A DNA stretch of 64,000 bases from Ornithodoros turicata (lineage: Eukaryota > Arthropoda > Arachnida > Ixodida > Argasidae): positions 28,689,482 to 28,753,481 of the forward strand of contig NC_088205.1 in the NCBI RefSeq assembly GCF_037126465.1. The letters run 5' to 3'. Positions within the stretch are counted from its first letter, which is position 1. Every line of letters begins with the position of its first letter. A program made the translations under genes and the position numbers. Below, one piece after another: positions 1-10,915 of the stretch. The notes under the pieces are model-generated. The model had not been told where the DNA came from. It made no database searches and saw only the letters and a list, made by a program, of their open reading frames with translations.

Positions 1-224
1 TATGTATTTACGCTGAAACTGTCTCGGTAAAGTTATTTCTGATCTTTTTTTTTTTGTTGTTTTCATTGTCTTGTAAAAAGTGTTGTGTTTTTTTCTAGGC
101 GTATCAGATCATTAGTAATCACTGTAATTTTTACGGGGACCGCATTACAGGCGTGCCTAGCGGTCCCGCTTATAATTTGTAATGTATAGAATGTTTAAAT
201 AAAGCACTTATCTATCTATCTATC
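1..224 (+). mobile_element. LINE 3' end (tail fragment)
   Basis: A non-coding stretch ends with an AATAAA signal (198-203) and runs directly into a short CTAT microsatellite (208-224). This is the usual look of the 3' end of a non-LTR retrotransposon. No reading frame is preserved, so the clade cannot be named. The body lies upstream, outside the window. Confidence 0.45.
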
Positions 225-398
225 ATACTTTGAAAACCATTCAAGAGTGCTTCTTAGATAGACGCCATGAACTGCAAGAACTTTCGCGATAGTCACACTG
301 GTCCCCCCCTCCCATATATTATGTTCTCGGATTTGCACGATTTGTGTGGGTCGGTCCGTGGCAGGTAGGGGGGCTCGAGCCCCCCCTAGCCCCCCCGT

Positions 399-411
399 GG
401 CTACGCCACTG
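399..411 (-). repeat. CAGTGGCGTAGCC-type transposon terminus
   Basis: On the minus strand the sequence reads CAGTGGCGTAGCC, followed by long G and C runs with a CTCGAG core (361-398). CAGTGGCGTAGC is a terminus seen on several animal cut-and-paste elements. Only one end is recognisable here, so this is a fragment at best. Confidence 0.25.
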
Positions 412-727
412 AACATCTCTGACTGGTAACATGACGGTCCACGTTCAATTCCTGGTGCTAGCACTGACTGGCTTTTTCATGAATTATTTGTTGGAAGTTT
501 TGATGTGCTTGAGAACCATTCGTCAACCATTGTATCCTCATGAGGTGATGAGGGTTTGTCATCCCAGAGAGACTCCCTTTCTGGCATGTGTCCTTATGGA
601 TGCTCATCACTGCAGAAAAAAAGAAAGAAAGAAAGGAAAAGCATTTAATGACAAGAAATGGATAGTCACATTTACTGTATAATGATTGTGCACAACAGAA
701 AGAATACTTTTGCACAGAAGGCCTGTA

Positions 728-966
728 CTTCTTGATGTCTAACATCAAGTTACAAAATTCCAGAATATATGACATGTTGTAAGGTAGAGAATAAGTAGAG
801 TTATTGGGTTGTCGAGTTCAGTTGAGGGGGGAGTTGTACCCCCTTTTTATTTTATTATATATGATTATACAATTATCTTTATGTCTGTACCACCCCTCGC
901 TCTCTACATTACAACATGTTTTATATATTCTGGGATTTTGTAACTTCATGTTAGACATTAACAAGA
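728..966. repeat. Foldback (MITE-like) inverted repeat
   Basis: Positions of about 728-792 and 900-966 are near-perfect inverted copies of each other, about 63 bp each, around a loop of about 110 bp. No target duplication is obvious. The short open frames across it (458-775 minus, 804-1100 plus) are by-products of the inverted repeat. Confidence 0.6.
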
Positions 967-969
967 GCA

Positions 970-2796
970 GCCTTGTGCACGAAAGTCTGGTCTCATTAAA
1001 TTTAGATGCTCTCAACAGTCTTCTTTCTTTTGTGAATCTCTATCGCAGCATACCTGCACATTGCTGTTCTACGTACTGTGACTTTGCAGTAAGAGTATAG
1101 ACTTTGGGTAAGAAGACTACACAGCACTGCTCAGGTATTTTTGCCTATCGAACAGTATGTATGCATGCAGTATGCACACAGTATTTGTGCACCGGACCCA
1201 CTAAAAATGTAGTGAATGTGGCATTGCCCACGGTAATGCACCAAGTTGAACACAAGTATTGTAGAATCCAGGTATTTTAGCTTACATGTCAAGCCAGTAC
1301 CACACCAGTATCCAGTGTGAAGTTTCCATTTTTCTTAGCTGTCAGAAAACAGACAGTGAATTAATAAGAGTAGACAATGTTAACATGAATTCTGGGCTAT
1401 TCTTCAGTTGAAGATTCACAGATAGTAAAGGCACCTTCCTCAATGGACGTTGATGACACTGAAAATTCTAAAACGTTATCAGAGGCGACATCAGCTTCGG
1501 TGTGTCAAAGGATTGTATGTCCAACAGTAATCCAGCTAACAGTAACAAAAATGTGCAAAAGACAAATTAACTGAACTAATGTAACGTACCTTCTATATCA
1601 GACAGTGAAGCTTGTAACACCTCATCCACAGGAACCAGTGTCCAGACAAAAAAGTGCTTGAACTGGGAGATAGCAGCTAATCGGAATGGCGACCTTTGTT
1701 TTCAACCCTGAAAGCACAGGTTGTAACTTTGAGGGCAGATTTAAAAGTGGTGTCAAGATGTCTGCATGCGAGTGCACATGAAAAGTTGAACATAGATGAA
1801 TACTCAAATTATAACATCACATTGTCATACCTGTTGGTGGAGGGGGACTGCAACTAACGTGTCAGCAATTTCTTCATGACCAGATGCAAGCCAGATCATG
1901 CTTCATTTCCGCCTTCAGCGTGCACCTGTGATAATTCAGAAGTTAGATTATCAATAGTACTATTGTGTTGTTTATCGGGGTTATATCAGAGTAAGCGCAG
2001 TAGGACAGCTGCACAGTCGATTCATTAAGCTTGCTATTTTTTATATCTGAACCTCGACTTACCATTTTCTGCACTCGTTTTTTGCCTTGATCCTCCGTGG
2101 CACGTTCAAAATGTTATGCGTCGGGCACCTCCGATTTTCATCAGACGATATCGTGCCGAGATTCCAAATTGCCTCTGGAGTCGCGCGTAACCTATGGTAA
2201 CATTCGTGGACGAAATCCTTGCAGTGGAAATTACCAGGCACCACTGTCAGCCAAGAGCTTCGCACTGCTTGGTCTTTTGGCAGCTTATAATAGGTAACAC
2301 TTGAATGCTCCGATGAACTGTTCTAACAGCGTAGCACTGTCGCATCTTCGACAACTTCGCCGTGGCATATTCACGAATCATATCGCTCCAGCCCATAAAA
2401 GGCAAGGTCAGAACAAGGAAGTGCACTTTCCAAACGACGCTGTGCCAAAAAAAAAAAAAACATTCACATGCTTTGTTTCCGGCTTAGCAACAACATAACA
2501 GCTGTTCGCTTATGTACGATGCACAGAGGAGGAAACGAAAGAAGCCAAGCAGCCAAGCCAAGAGTCCATGCCAAGCCAAAGACAGATAAACCGAGAGCAG
2601 TGACGTCGATGCGCCCGTGCGCAGGGTTTGCCGACGGTCTGACGGCCGGGCGTGGGAACTAAAAAAACTGTTTTCTAAAAAACTACGAACAGTTGGAGCA
2701 AGATATTTCGCACACATATTCAGTGTTCGGTAATGAACACACAGCGCGAGTATCGCTCAGTTCTGCGGCACTTCAAAATCGGCATATCTGACCTTT
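970..2796. other. Unassigned intergenic DNA
   Basis: I see no convincing coding region, RNA gene or complete repeat here. A poly(A) run lies at about 2447-2461. The part next to 2800 should contain the 3' LTR of the Bel/Pao element, but I could not pair it with a second LTR. Confidence 0.4.
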
Positions 2797-2800
2797 AACA

Positions 2801-2811
2801 CTCCCCCGCCC
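2801..2811 (-). other. Polypurine tract of Bel/Pao element
   Basis: On the minus strand GGGCGGGGGAG is followed directly by TGTTAAAGG, the expected polypurine tract and 5' TG of the 3' LTR. It lies 16 bp past the end of the pol reading frame. Confidence 0.5.
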
Positions 2812-2826
2812 GATGCGTCTCAAAAG

Positions 2827-3094
2827 CTAGACCTCTAGAGGATGAAGTAGCTGAATTGGTCTTCTGATGAAGGAACCAGTGACTGTCTTGAGCGTGCACG
2901 ATCGTACAAGTCCATCACGTCCAGTATGAAGCTCCTGCACCCTTGCTAGCTTCCAAAACATCCTTGGCTGCCGCCAGTAGTACGAGTTGATGCGGTTGAA
3001 CGCTGTTGGAGGTTGCATGCCGACTCAGGTTTGCAGATCTAAGCTGTAGCAAGTAGTCCTTGTTCCACTGCCTCCAGTATGCAGTGAGGAGCCT
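2827..3094 (-). pseudogene. pol: Bel/Pao integrase C-terminus
   Basis: This is the last part of the pol frame, cut off from the rest by the SINE at 3108-3417. It shows the conserved Bel/Pao C-terminal pattern, with a tryptophan-rich stretch followed by a HTGRDG motif and a terminal RRPIQLLHPLE motif. The frame stops at 2827. The frame upstream of the SINE (3431 onward) continues the same domain, so the gene was continuous before the SINE arrived. Confidence 0.8.
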
Positions 3095-3430
3095 TTCCTT
3101 TGCTTGCAGTGACCAGCTCCGGTGGCGCAGCGGTAACGCGTGCGCTTGGAGACTGGGAGTTCCGCGGTTCGAATCCGCGGGCCGGCTGTGCCGTCTGGGG
3201 TTTTTCCTGGGTTTTCCTCAGATGTGTAATAGGCGTATGCCGGCACAGTTCCCCTGAAGTCGGCCCATGGACGCAGCTATCCTCCCCCCGAGCGGATTCC
3301 GCTCGGTCTTCCACTTCACCCTTTCCTCTCCACCACCTTTCCCTTCCCGAGAAACATGCCGCCTAATCAGGCAGGCAGACCTCTCGGGTTCCTCCCAACG
3401 ACACTCCTCCTCCTCCTCCTTTGCTTGCAG
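3095..3430 (+). mobile_element. tRNA-headed SINE with 13-bp TSD
   Basis: The body (3108-3417) begins with a tRNA-like region that has A-box-like and B-box (GGTTCGAATCC, about 3172-3182) promoter elements. It continues with a pyrimidine-rich body and ends in a TCC-rich tail. It is bounded by 13-bp direct repeats CCTTTGCTTGCAG (3095-3107 and 3418-3430). Its 3' body closely resembles that of the SINE at 23790-24113. It resembles the tick Ruka-type tRNA SINEs, though I cannot confirm the family name. Confidence 0.85.
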
Positions 3431-4771
3431 CACCTCTAACGGTTCGGCGTCTACGCACGCTGTCTGACGTCTCTTAATTGGCGGCAACGCCGTGAGTCGC
3501 TTCCCCAATATCAGATGCGACGGAGACAAAGCTTGGGTATCGCCAGGATCTTCTGACATTTGTGTCAATGGCCGTGAGTTGACGATCGCTTCGACTTCTG
3601 TTAACACGGTCAGCAACTGTTGAAAGTCTAGCTGACTCCGACGTAGTGTTCTTCTGAGGGCATCTTTAACTGAGCGTACCATACGCTCCCAGAAGCCTCC
3701 CCACCAGGCGGCACGTTCGGCAATAAACTCCCATGTTATTCGTGCTTGTGTCGCATACTCCCGTACCGCATGGAACTGATTCGCAAGCAAGGCAGGAATC
3801 TCTCGAGCGGCTTTCTTAAAAGTTAAGAAGTTATCTGAATAGACCTTCCTTGGCAAACGTCGGCGTGCTACAAAGCGTCTGACGGCCATAAGGAAGGTCC
3901 CGAAGGATTGGTCGGAGACGAGCTCAAGATGAATTGCCCTGGTGACTGCGCAAGTAAAAAGAGCCACGTACGCTTTCCGTTGCCCTTCTGCCGTTCTGTA
4001 ATAAAGTGGCCCCGCAAAATCTACACCAACGACTTCAAACGCAAGTTGCTGAGTGACCCTATCGGCAGGTAAGGGTGCCTCCTGCTCTGTGCAGGGGCGT
4101 GTCTTCAGTCGTCTACAAAAAAGACATAGATAAAGAGCATACTTCACTGACTGACGACCTTTGGTTACCCAGAATTCTTCTCTTAACTGGTGCAGAGTTT
4201 CCTGTACACCGGCGTGAGACATCCTTAAGTGCTCTCTGAGTATGATCAGCAACGTGAACCAAGCCTCTGACGCTGGCGGCAACAGTATGGGATGCTTGGC
4301 TGCTTGTGACTGCTGAGAGCACTGCAGACGACCCTCTAGTCGCAGTAGTCCATCGTTATCCTGGTAATGGCGAAAGTTCTCGACATGAGAGGACCTTTCT
4401 GTAAGTAGCTTTGTCTGAGTAGCCTTGATCCAGTACAGCTCTGATGACGCCATTTCTTCAGTAGAGAGGACCTGTTTTCTTGACGTTTGACCGCTTCGAG
4501 TTGTGTACGTAGCGCAGTATCCATGCGGTGACTCTAATAAGTCGACTGGCACTACTGAAACGTTCGGGTGAAAGTAAACGTGCCATGCAGCTGACCAATG
4601 CCACCTGAGCATCCAAGCATTCCTCGTCTCCTTCAGTATGATCTGGAAATGCTGTGTGCGGCCATAAATCTGGCTGAGCCAGCCATCGTGGGCCTTTCCA
4701 CCAAACTTCACAGTCACGCAGCTCATGCCCCTTAATCCCTCTCGTGAGAAAGTCTGCCGGATTCTCTTCAC
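3431..4771 (-). pseudogene. pol: Bel/Pao integrase (N-terminal zinc finger and DDE core)
   Basis: The frame holds the RNase H/integrase connection, an H2C2-like zinc-binding region, and a DDE core with motifs GVDFAG (first Asp), YSDNF (second Asp) and ERAAWWGGFWERMV (Glu). It then runs into the GKRLTALPP region typical of Bel/Pao integrase and is cut by the SINE TSD at 3430. Relative to the frame upstream (4458-5042) there is a frameshift in the 4458-4771 overlap, so the polyprotein is not continuous. Confidence 0.85.
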
Positions 4772-5396
4772 CAGGACAATGACACCATCTTTCAGGAGAA
4801 GTCAGCTCATGTATCTGGCGCACCCGGTTTGCCACGTGGGTCTTCCATCTGGATGCCGATCCCTTGATCCAACGCAAGGTGATTAAGGAATCTGTCCAAC
4901 ATACATAATCGAGCTCTGTCTGCAAAGCAGTGGATACAAAGCGATATAATCTGGCAGCAAGAAGAGCTGCTGTGAGTTCAAGCCTCGGAAGTGTCTGGCG
5001 CTTGAGAGATGAGACTCTGCTTTTGCTAAGTAGAAATGCCATGCCGCGAGAACCGTCGTCGGACTAATGCTCGAGGTAGACTACCGCACCATATGCCCTT
5101 GGGCTGGCGTCTGCGAAAATATGCAACTTGCGTAGCCTGTCGACGAATGAGTTGCTCGCTATCACACTAGGAACAGATATATGTTGCAGTTCCGCGACTC
5201 CTTTGCACCACTCTCTCCACTCTGCATCGATGTCTGAAGGTAACTGATCATTCCATTGCAATCCTGCCTCCCAAATCTTCTGGAGCACGATCTTGCCCGA
5301 AATAGCGAAGGGTCCTAACAGGCCAAATGGGTCATAAATCCTGGAAATGGTCTGCAGTACATGTCTCTTGACACTCTTCTTTTGGAGAGTGTCCAT
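4458..5396 (-). pseudogene. pol: Bel/Pao RT connection and RNase H
   Basis: The region 5064-5396 contains the conserved RISRIYDPFGLLGP segment that follows RT in Bel/Pao elements and the start of the RNase H fold (FADASPRAYGAVVY). An in-frame TAG at 5064-5066 interrupts it. The same frame then continues (4458-5042) with the LPRLELTAALLAARL segment and the WTDS motif of RNase H. A frameshift in the 5332-5396 overlap separates it from RT. Confidence 0.8.
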
Positions 5397-6827
5397 GTCC
5401 TCTCATGGAGTCCAGGACAGACGCAACTGAACATCGTAACTGATCATGTTGAAGATCCCATATGACCCCCAGAACCTTCTTAGTCTGATTCTGTGTAGTC
5501 TCCGTTGTAGAGTTCCCCTTTTTAAACATCTTTCGTAGTTCCTCATCCTCGTCGTTCGTGACCCACTTCTTTATCTTCATGCCGGCCGCTTCGAATATGC
5601 TCAGAGTTTCCTCATGAAGTGTCCTGGCATTTTCTGATGTGCTGACACTGACCACTAAATCGTCCACGTAAAAGGATTGCTCCAAGAGCGTAGCAGTCTG
5701 CAAGTAATCCTTCTCTGCTTGCTGTAAATGATGATGAATGGTCGCGGGCAGCAGGAACGGACTAGATCGTGCTCCGAAGGGCACTCGTGTCATGCGCCAT
5801 GTCTCAATAGACGGTGTAGGTTGTTCTGCGATCGGCGTCGTTACTTCAACTGGAATGGAACTTCCCTCGGACTTCAACTGAGCAAGAGATTTCCGGTCAA
5901 TATTAGGAAGATTGCCGATGCAGATTTCTGATATCTCAAGAGCTTCAATGCAAACTTCCTCGGAAGTATACTGCGACCGAAGCCTGACTTTCACCCTACG
6001 ATGCAACGATTCGGTTCCAGCCTTGCCTACCGTATTGATGACCAAATGCTCTTTCCCAACAGTCGGTAATTGCAACTTCTTGGACAGTGCTCGCTTAACG
6101 AAACTTCTTTGACTTCCCCCATCTATGAGGATACGGACGCACTTCTCTTTTCCTCCAGCCGCGCAAACGACTACTTGCGCAGTCTGCAGCAGGACTATGT
6201 CCTGTCGCAAAACTGTACGTTGCCACGTGCCACATGCGAGTACCGTCCCTCCAGACCTTGGTACTGTACTCTTCTGCTTGCACAGCACAGTTAAGTGTCG
6301 TCTATTACATTTTCTGCATTTGAGGCTACGAAATGATAGGCAGACCTTTGCTGTATGATACTGCTTGCTGCATCGGAAGCATCTGTGGCTGCTACGAAGC
6401 CTTTCTACCAACTCTGCCACATTTGCTTGTAAGTTGCAATTCAGCACCTCGTGATCATTCCCGCAAAGGAAGCAGGGCTCCGTCTTGTCACGAGCGGTAG
6501 TCGGTTTCCTGGCTTCGACGCCAAGAGCGGAGGCGGACGACAGTCTTTCAGAAGAAGTTTGCCGTAACTTCCTCTGGGTCGTCGGAATAGGCCTCCTCGT
6601 GTCGAAGACACTGTCTGCTGTAGCCAGTGGCAGTTGCTCCCTGCACTCAGCTTCCATCTTGATAAAGTCTAGCAACTTCGTGAGAAGTATCTCATACCGA
6701 TCTTCTGCCGATGTAGTTCCAAACGCTTGTTCGTCGCCGTGAACCTTCCTCTGGAAGCTGAGATTCATATCTTGCGGAACCGCTTGTTGTAGAACAGGAA
6801 ACAGTAGAGAGCAAAACGACTTTGAGG
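5332..6827 (-). pseudogene. gag-pol: Bel/Pao gag zinc knuckles, protease and RT fragment
   Basis: From N to C the frame (open 5332-6768) shows the gag C-terminus, a cluster of CCHC-type zinc knuckles (CFLCGNDHEVLNC, CFRCSKQYHTAKVC, CRKCNRRHLTVLC), and an aspartic protease with an atypical active site ILIDGGSQRSF. It then jumps straight to the second half of RT (RVPFGARSSPFLL and FYVDDLVVSV). The first half of RT is missing, so an internal deletion is inferred. The upstream boundary at 6828-6829 is the TA target of the DNA transposon that splits gag. Confidence 0.8.
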
Positions 6828-6829
6828 TA

Positions 6830-7562
6830 CAGTCGGACCTCGTTTTATGAACCCTCGATATACGAATTCCCTCAACTTACGAACGGCTCCACAGGGAACC
6901 AAACTTTTTCCGTGTATTTTGACCTCGTTTTACGAACCCTCGATATCCGAACTATGAACGGATTATTAGGGAACGGACCCAAAGTAGCCAAGCCATTCTG
7001 ACCTCGATATACGAACGGGCGTTATGAACGTACAGAGGACCAGGCCAATGGACCGGAGGATAATTAAAGTTCCTCAGTACATGCTGCCATGGTCAAACAT
7101 ACAATGTCCCAACGTCGCTACGTTCCACAAACATGATTCACCATTTCCTGAAAGAATAATTCGGGCGTTTACAGCCGAACGGTTGTGAGTTTGGACCAGG
7201 TCTCCGAGATGGAAACGTCTTGCCGTTCCAAGAGAAGGCGTTCAGTCCTGACAGCCGGTGACAAGCGTAATATTTGCCGTTGGAAACAGTCTCATCCGCG
7301 CGCGATACGGTACTTTGAGGACCGGGTGGTGAGTCAAGTATCAGACTTCTGTCATCTCTTCTAAACAGGATAGACCCCGCAGAAAGTATGGTGCAAAGCA
7401 CAATTACGCAGTATTTTCAAAAATAAAACTTATTCAAATTAATTTCCCGTGTTTATGTGAGGTATTTGTGCACTGCACTCCTCGGACCTCGATTTACGAA
7501 TACCTCGATTTACGAAAGATTTTTTGAGAAACGAAGGGTGTTCGTAAAGCGAGGTTTGACTG
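6830..7562. mobile_element. TA-flanked DNA transposon (pogo/Tigger-like, non-autonomous)
   Basis: The 733-bp insertion is flanked by TA (6828-6829 and 7563-7564). Its ends are inverted repeats that start CAGTC(G/A)(G/A)ACCTCG. Internal copies of CCTCGATNTACGAA recur near both ends. TIRs that start CAGT with ACCTCG-TTTACGAA motifs, plus a TA target, are typical of pogo/Tigger-group Tc1/mariner elements. No transposase frame is present. It splits the Bel/Pao gag. Confidence 0.75.
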
Positions 7563-8366
7563 TAGTACCCAGCGCTTCTCACTCCTCAAACTCCTCATAT
7601 GAGCATTCACTGTGTCGCGAAGACGACTCAGTTCGAGAACATTGCGGGAGGAGCGTACTGGCTGAAGACCTAGCAACCGCTTCAGATGAAACTGTACCAG
7701 CATGTTTGGATTTCCAAATCTTTCGTTAATCATCTTGACCGCAGTGCCGTACATATCTCCCGTCAGCTGGAGGCCCTTTATTGAAGCTGCAGCCTCGCCA
7801 GTAAGAACCGCTGTCAGGTAGGACATCTTCTCGTTGTTCCACAAGGAAGCATTGCTGTCTACCAGGGATTCGATCCTTATCCAAAATTCCTGCCAGTGCT
7901 CTTGACTGCCATTATATTTGAGGAGTTTCAACTTCGGTAACTGCGGTCTGTGACGGCTATCTCCTACAGTTCGACTACGTTCTCCAATGGGAAGCGCCAT
8001 CTCACCAGGATTTCTGGACTCCAGTATGGAAGCAGCTCTCAAAGACTGTGTGACGATATGTTTCTTCAGTAAGCAGGTGATGGTGGTTACCCGGTCTTGA
8101 TAGTCGATCATTCTCTCCAGTTCCGCTTCAACCTCTTCGACTGTAAACATAGGCTCCAACTTTCTGTCCACGTCATCCAGGCTGGCGGAGAATCTGACGA
8201 TGCGCTGAAGCAGTACCTCACAACGAGTGGTGTGATCCTGAGAGCTTTCAACGACCTGCATAGCTTGCTCGGCTTCATTCAGTACAGTGGTCAATCTCTG
8301 CCGAAACGACTTCCTCTTTTGCAGGAGAAAAGCCCTCGCAGTCGATTCCTGTGACGCCTCCGTCAT
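7563..8366 (-). pseudogene. gag: Bel/Pao gag (N-terminal part)
   Basis: The frame starts at 8366 just inside the primer-binding site. It has a helical N-terminus and then the LPKLKLLKYNGSQEHWQEF region, which matches the DUF1759-type capsid-like domain of Bel/Pao gags. It ends at the DNA transposon inserted at 7562, so the C-terminal zinc knuckles now lie on the far side (5332-6827). Confidence 0.8.
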
Positions 8367-8411
8367 CGTGCTGGCCTGTGAATGTCCTCCACTCTCAAGT
8401 CCCTAGCAGGG

Positions 8412-8431
8412 GTTCCCGGGTTTCGGCACCA
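8412..8431 (-). other. Primer-binding site of Bel/Pao element
   Basis: The minus strand reads TGGTGCCGAAACCCGGGAAC, an 18-20-nt tRNA 3'-end complement of the kind used by Bel/Pao elements. It sits 45 bp upstream of gag and just inside the presumed LTR edge at about 8436. Confidence 0.7.
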
Positions 8432-8436
8432 AATTT

Positions 8437-9189
8437 GTGTAGAGGAAGAGCCAGACGATCGGAGCCAAAGCAAAACGTTTACTGAACAAACCCCAAAAGA
8501 ATAATAATGCACGCCTTCTTAGCTCGGGGATTACCACGAGCCCAGCTGTTTGTCCACATCTTCCTTAACAACGACATCGGGCCCGGGCCGGGTGCGGGCC
8601 GTAGCAGCCGGTCCAGGGTAGGGCACGGGCCTGAAAATTAGGCCCGTGCAGTGCTGTAGTAGGCAGTACTCCGGCACGTAGGTAAATGGCAACTCCGGCC
8701 GCTCAGTTGCCCTTGCCACTGCGACGCGCACCGCAGCATAAATGTTACATGGTCCACTAGAAAAAGTCAGTGGTCGATATCTCTGTTAAACTGCTGGACA
8801 TAAATGTTTTGTGGTCCTCGGACTGTAAAATAAGCCGACGAAAATGCAGTCACGCCAGGGAAATTGCCAACAGCGAACACAGACTAACCTGGATGAAAAA
8901 TGCAAACACCCAACTTGAACTACTCTGATAATACGCTAACCAACATGCTGTGCTTTGCTAAGCATGACGGTCGTCGAAATGTGGCTTTCATTGACTAAGA
9001 CAATTTTGACAGATATCGAAGACTCGTGAAGCTAAGAGGTTAATCAGCACTATCCGCTTTTTAAACATGGAATGTCATCTTACGGAGCAATCAAGCATTA
9101 TCTATGTTTCCAGGCCGCCAATTTCCAGGAAACGAAGAGGAAGCTCTGGTGGCGAATAGTCGCAATATTCATGAGCTCTGCATCTTTTG
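8437..9189. repeat. LTR remnant, GC-rich tract and dispersed-repeat copy 1
   Basis: 8437-8570 is the presumed LTR remnant. 8576-8660 is a GC-rich tract with repeated GGGCC units. From about 8755 to 9120 the sequence is an inverted relative of 57420-57800, and parts also match 45440-45620 and 60830-61060. It therefore belongs to a dispersed family with at least four copies in the window. No coding frame is seen. Confidence 0.6.
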
Positions 9190-10363
9190 GTACGGCTAAG
9201 CCTAGCCGGGAAATGGTTTATACTGATGCACCTGACTACAAGATGATCCTGCCTATACGCCAACAGGTAGTGTCGCTTTCAACACTGTTCTCTTACAAGC
9301 TGACCCATGCGGCCGGCCTTACCGAGTGAACGACTTTACTGACGCCCTGAAGCAAATAATGTCGCCTCCTTTGGTAAATTCATGTTTAATCATGTCTGTG
9401 CCCTCACGTTGGAGTCAGCCCTTTTGAAGGAGAAGCTCCTTGTACAGAGGGAACTGCTGGTCAAAGGCAAGAAGTGCATAGTCCTCGACCCCAATAAAAG
9501 AGAACTTTCCGCCAAGATCTACTGGTTGCCAAACATGTTCCAGATGCAGAGGTGAAGAAGGCTTTGTCTGTATTTGGTAAAGTTGGAGACATTACCAGAA
9601 AAAAGTGGAAGCGCGACTTCTTTGCGGGTGTCGAATCTACCAACCGCAATGTTGTTCTGGAGTTCGACGGGGGCACCACTGTTGACAGTTTGCCGCACTT
9701 CCTATATATCATGGGTTCTCAGGTCCTTCTCGCTGTGCCTGGCAGGCCTCCCCCCTGCTAACGTTGCAAGCATGTCATCCACGAAAGCAATGCCACACAC
9801 TTTGGTGCCGGAGGTGTCATGCCTTTGGCCACGTACGCTACTAGAGCTCAGGGGCACAACGTTACTTTTGATGACGCTGTGGAGTTTGATGATGGGGCGC
9901 ATATTGATCCTGCCGCAAACCAAGATTGTACTGCTGCAAAACAAGATCGTACTGCTCCAAAGGAGATCGGTGCCATACAGAAGCAGTGACACCTGTGGTG
10001 GACGCAGCTCCGACGGGCTCCATGGGCAGCTGGAGCCCCTGGGTGCTTTGTATGGAGATAGACGAGCCTGTAAACAATGCGCCGTTGCCAGTACACGCGA
10101 AGTCAGAGGAGGATACGGAGGTGGATGGGAGGTTTAGCGACCGTGACAACGAAGAGCTTGCTGGTGCCAGATCCTGGGCTGACGCTAGCATGGGTGAAAA
10201 GGTTTCCTCGGAGCGGCCGCAGACGGTTCGTAGGGATACTAGCCAGGTCGGGTGGAACCGTGTGGTGAAGCGCCGGATGAGCGCGGCAGTCACTAGAAAC
10301 GGTCGTCTAAGCAAGTGTGGGGCCGAGGGGCCTCTTTCCCAGGCAGAGCCAAGTACCCAGTGA
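9190..10363 (+). pseudogene. I-type LINE ORF1 (gag-like), degenerate
   Basis: Read over several frames, this encodes an RRM-like segment (LVKGKK…LDPNKRE…VKKALSVFGKVGDI) and then a CCHC zinc-knuckle region (CHTLWCRRCHAFGH, about 9810-9850). A charged, Ser-rich C-terminus (9926-10363) ends at a TGA next to the ORF2 leader. This matches the nucleic-acid-binding ORF1 of I-type LINEs common in ticks. At least two frame changes and a stop (about 9760) break it. Confidence 0.65.
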
Positions 10364-10461
10364 GACTACAGTCGCAGCCCTGCACGTACACAATGCGCTA
10401 CTCCAAGGGAGCTTGTGTTTGTGTGTGTTCGACTCTGTCAGTTCTTTTTATTTGCATCTCT

Positions 10462-10915
10462 ATGGCGGGTAATAGGACGCCAGCCTCATGTTCTCTTCAG
10501 GACAAGTCTCCTACTATATTCCAATGGAACTCAAGGAGTCTTCGATCCAAGGTGTCGGAGTTTCGTCAATTTACCTGGAGGCACAAGTTTCCATTGATGT
10601 GCATCTCTGAATGTGGGGTCACAGAGGACATCCGCCTCTCCAATCATGTGACGTTTGTTTCGAGACCGTCTGGTGCGAAAAGCCGAGCTGCTCTGTTCGT
10701 CCGCTCCGATATTGCTGCAACTCGCAGAGACATACAGGTGACTGGAATTGACGAGCACGTTTGTTGCAGAGTTCGCTTCGGCCACCTGGACATCTCTATC
10801 ATTTCGTTCTACCCCCCACCGGCAATTTCCTGCAACGTGGACAACCTTGAAGCACTTCTAAACAGCGTCCCCGCTCCGTACATACTATGCGGCGACTTCA
10901 ATGCGCACCATCCTA
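10462..10915 (+). pseudogene. LINE ORF2, APE endonuclease (first part)
   Basis: From the ATG at 10462 the frame encodes an apurinic-type endonuclease: FQWNSRSLRSK (the Asn motif), a central SECG/FVRSDIA region, and CGDFNAHH near the end (the D-x-N catalytic motif). The frame is cut at 10915 by a TA-flanked DNA transposon and resumes at 12229 without loss of sequence. Its role would be to nick target DNA for target-primed reverse transcription. Confidence 0.85.

Larger units (their letters stand above)
2801..8436 (-). mobile_element. Bel/Pao LTR retrotransposon, decayed
   Basis: On the minus strand the order is primer-binding site (8412-8431), gag, zinc knuckles, protease, RT with a YVDD box, RNase H, integrase, polypurine tract (2801-2811). 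The domain order and the gag and integrase sequences are of the Bel/Pao type. A 733-bp DNA transposon sits in gag and a SINE in the integrase. Several frameshifts and an apparent internal deletion (protease to mid-RT) make it inactive. The 3' LTR would end at 2800 (minus-strand start TGTTAAAGG) and the 5' LTR would begin its 3' edge at about 8436 (…CTACACA), but I could not match two LTR copies. Confidence 0.85.

Noticed and set aside
458..1100. Short open frames at 458-775 (minus) and 804-1100 (plus) as a gene pair
   Set aside because: Both overlap an inverted repeat and are similar only because of it.
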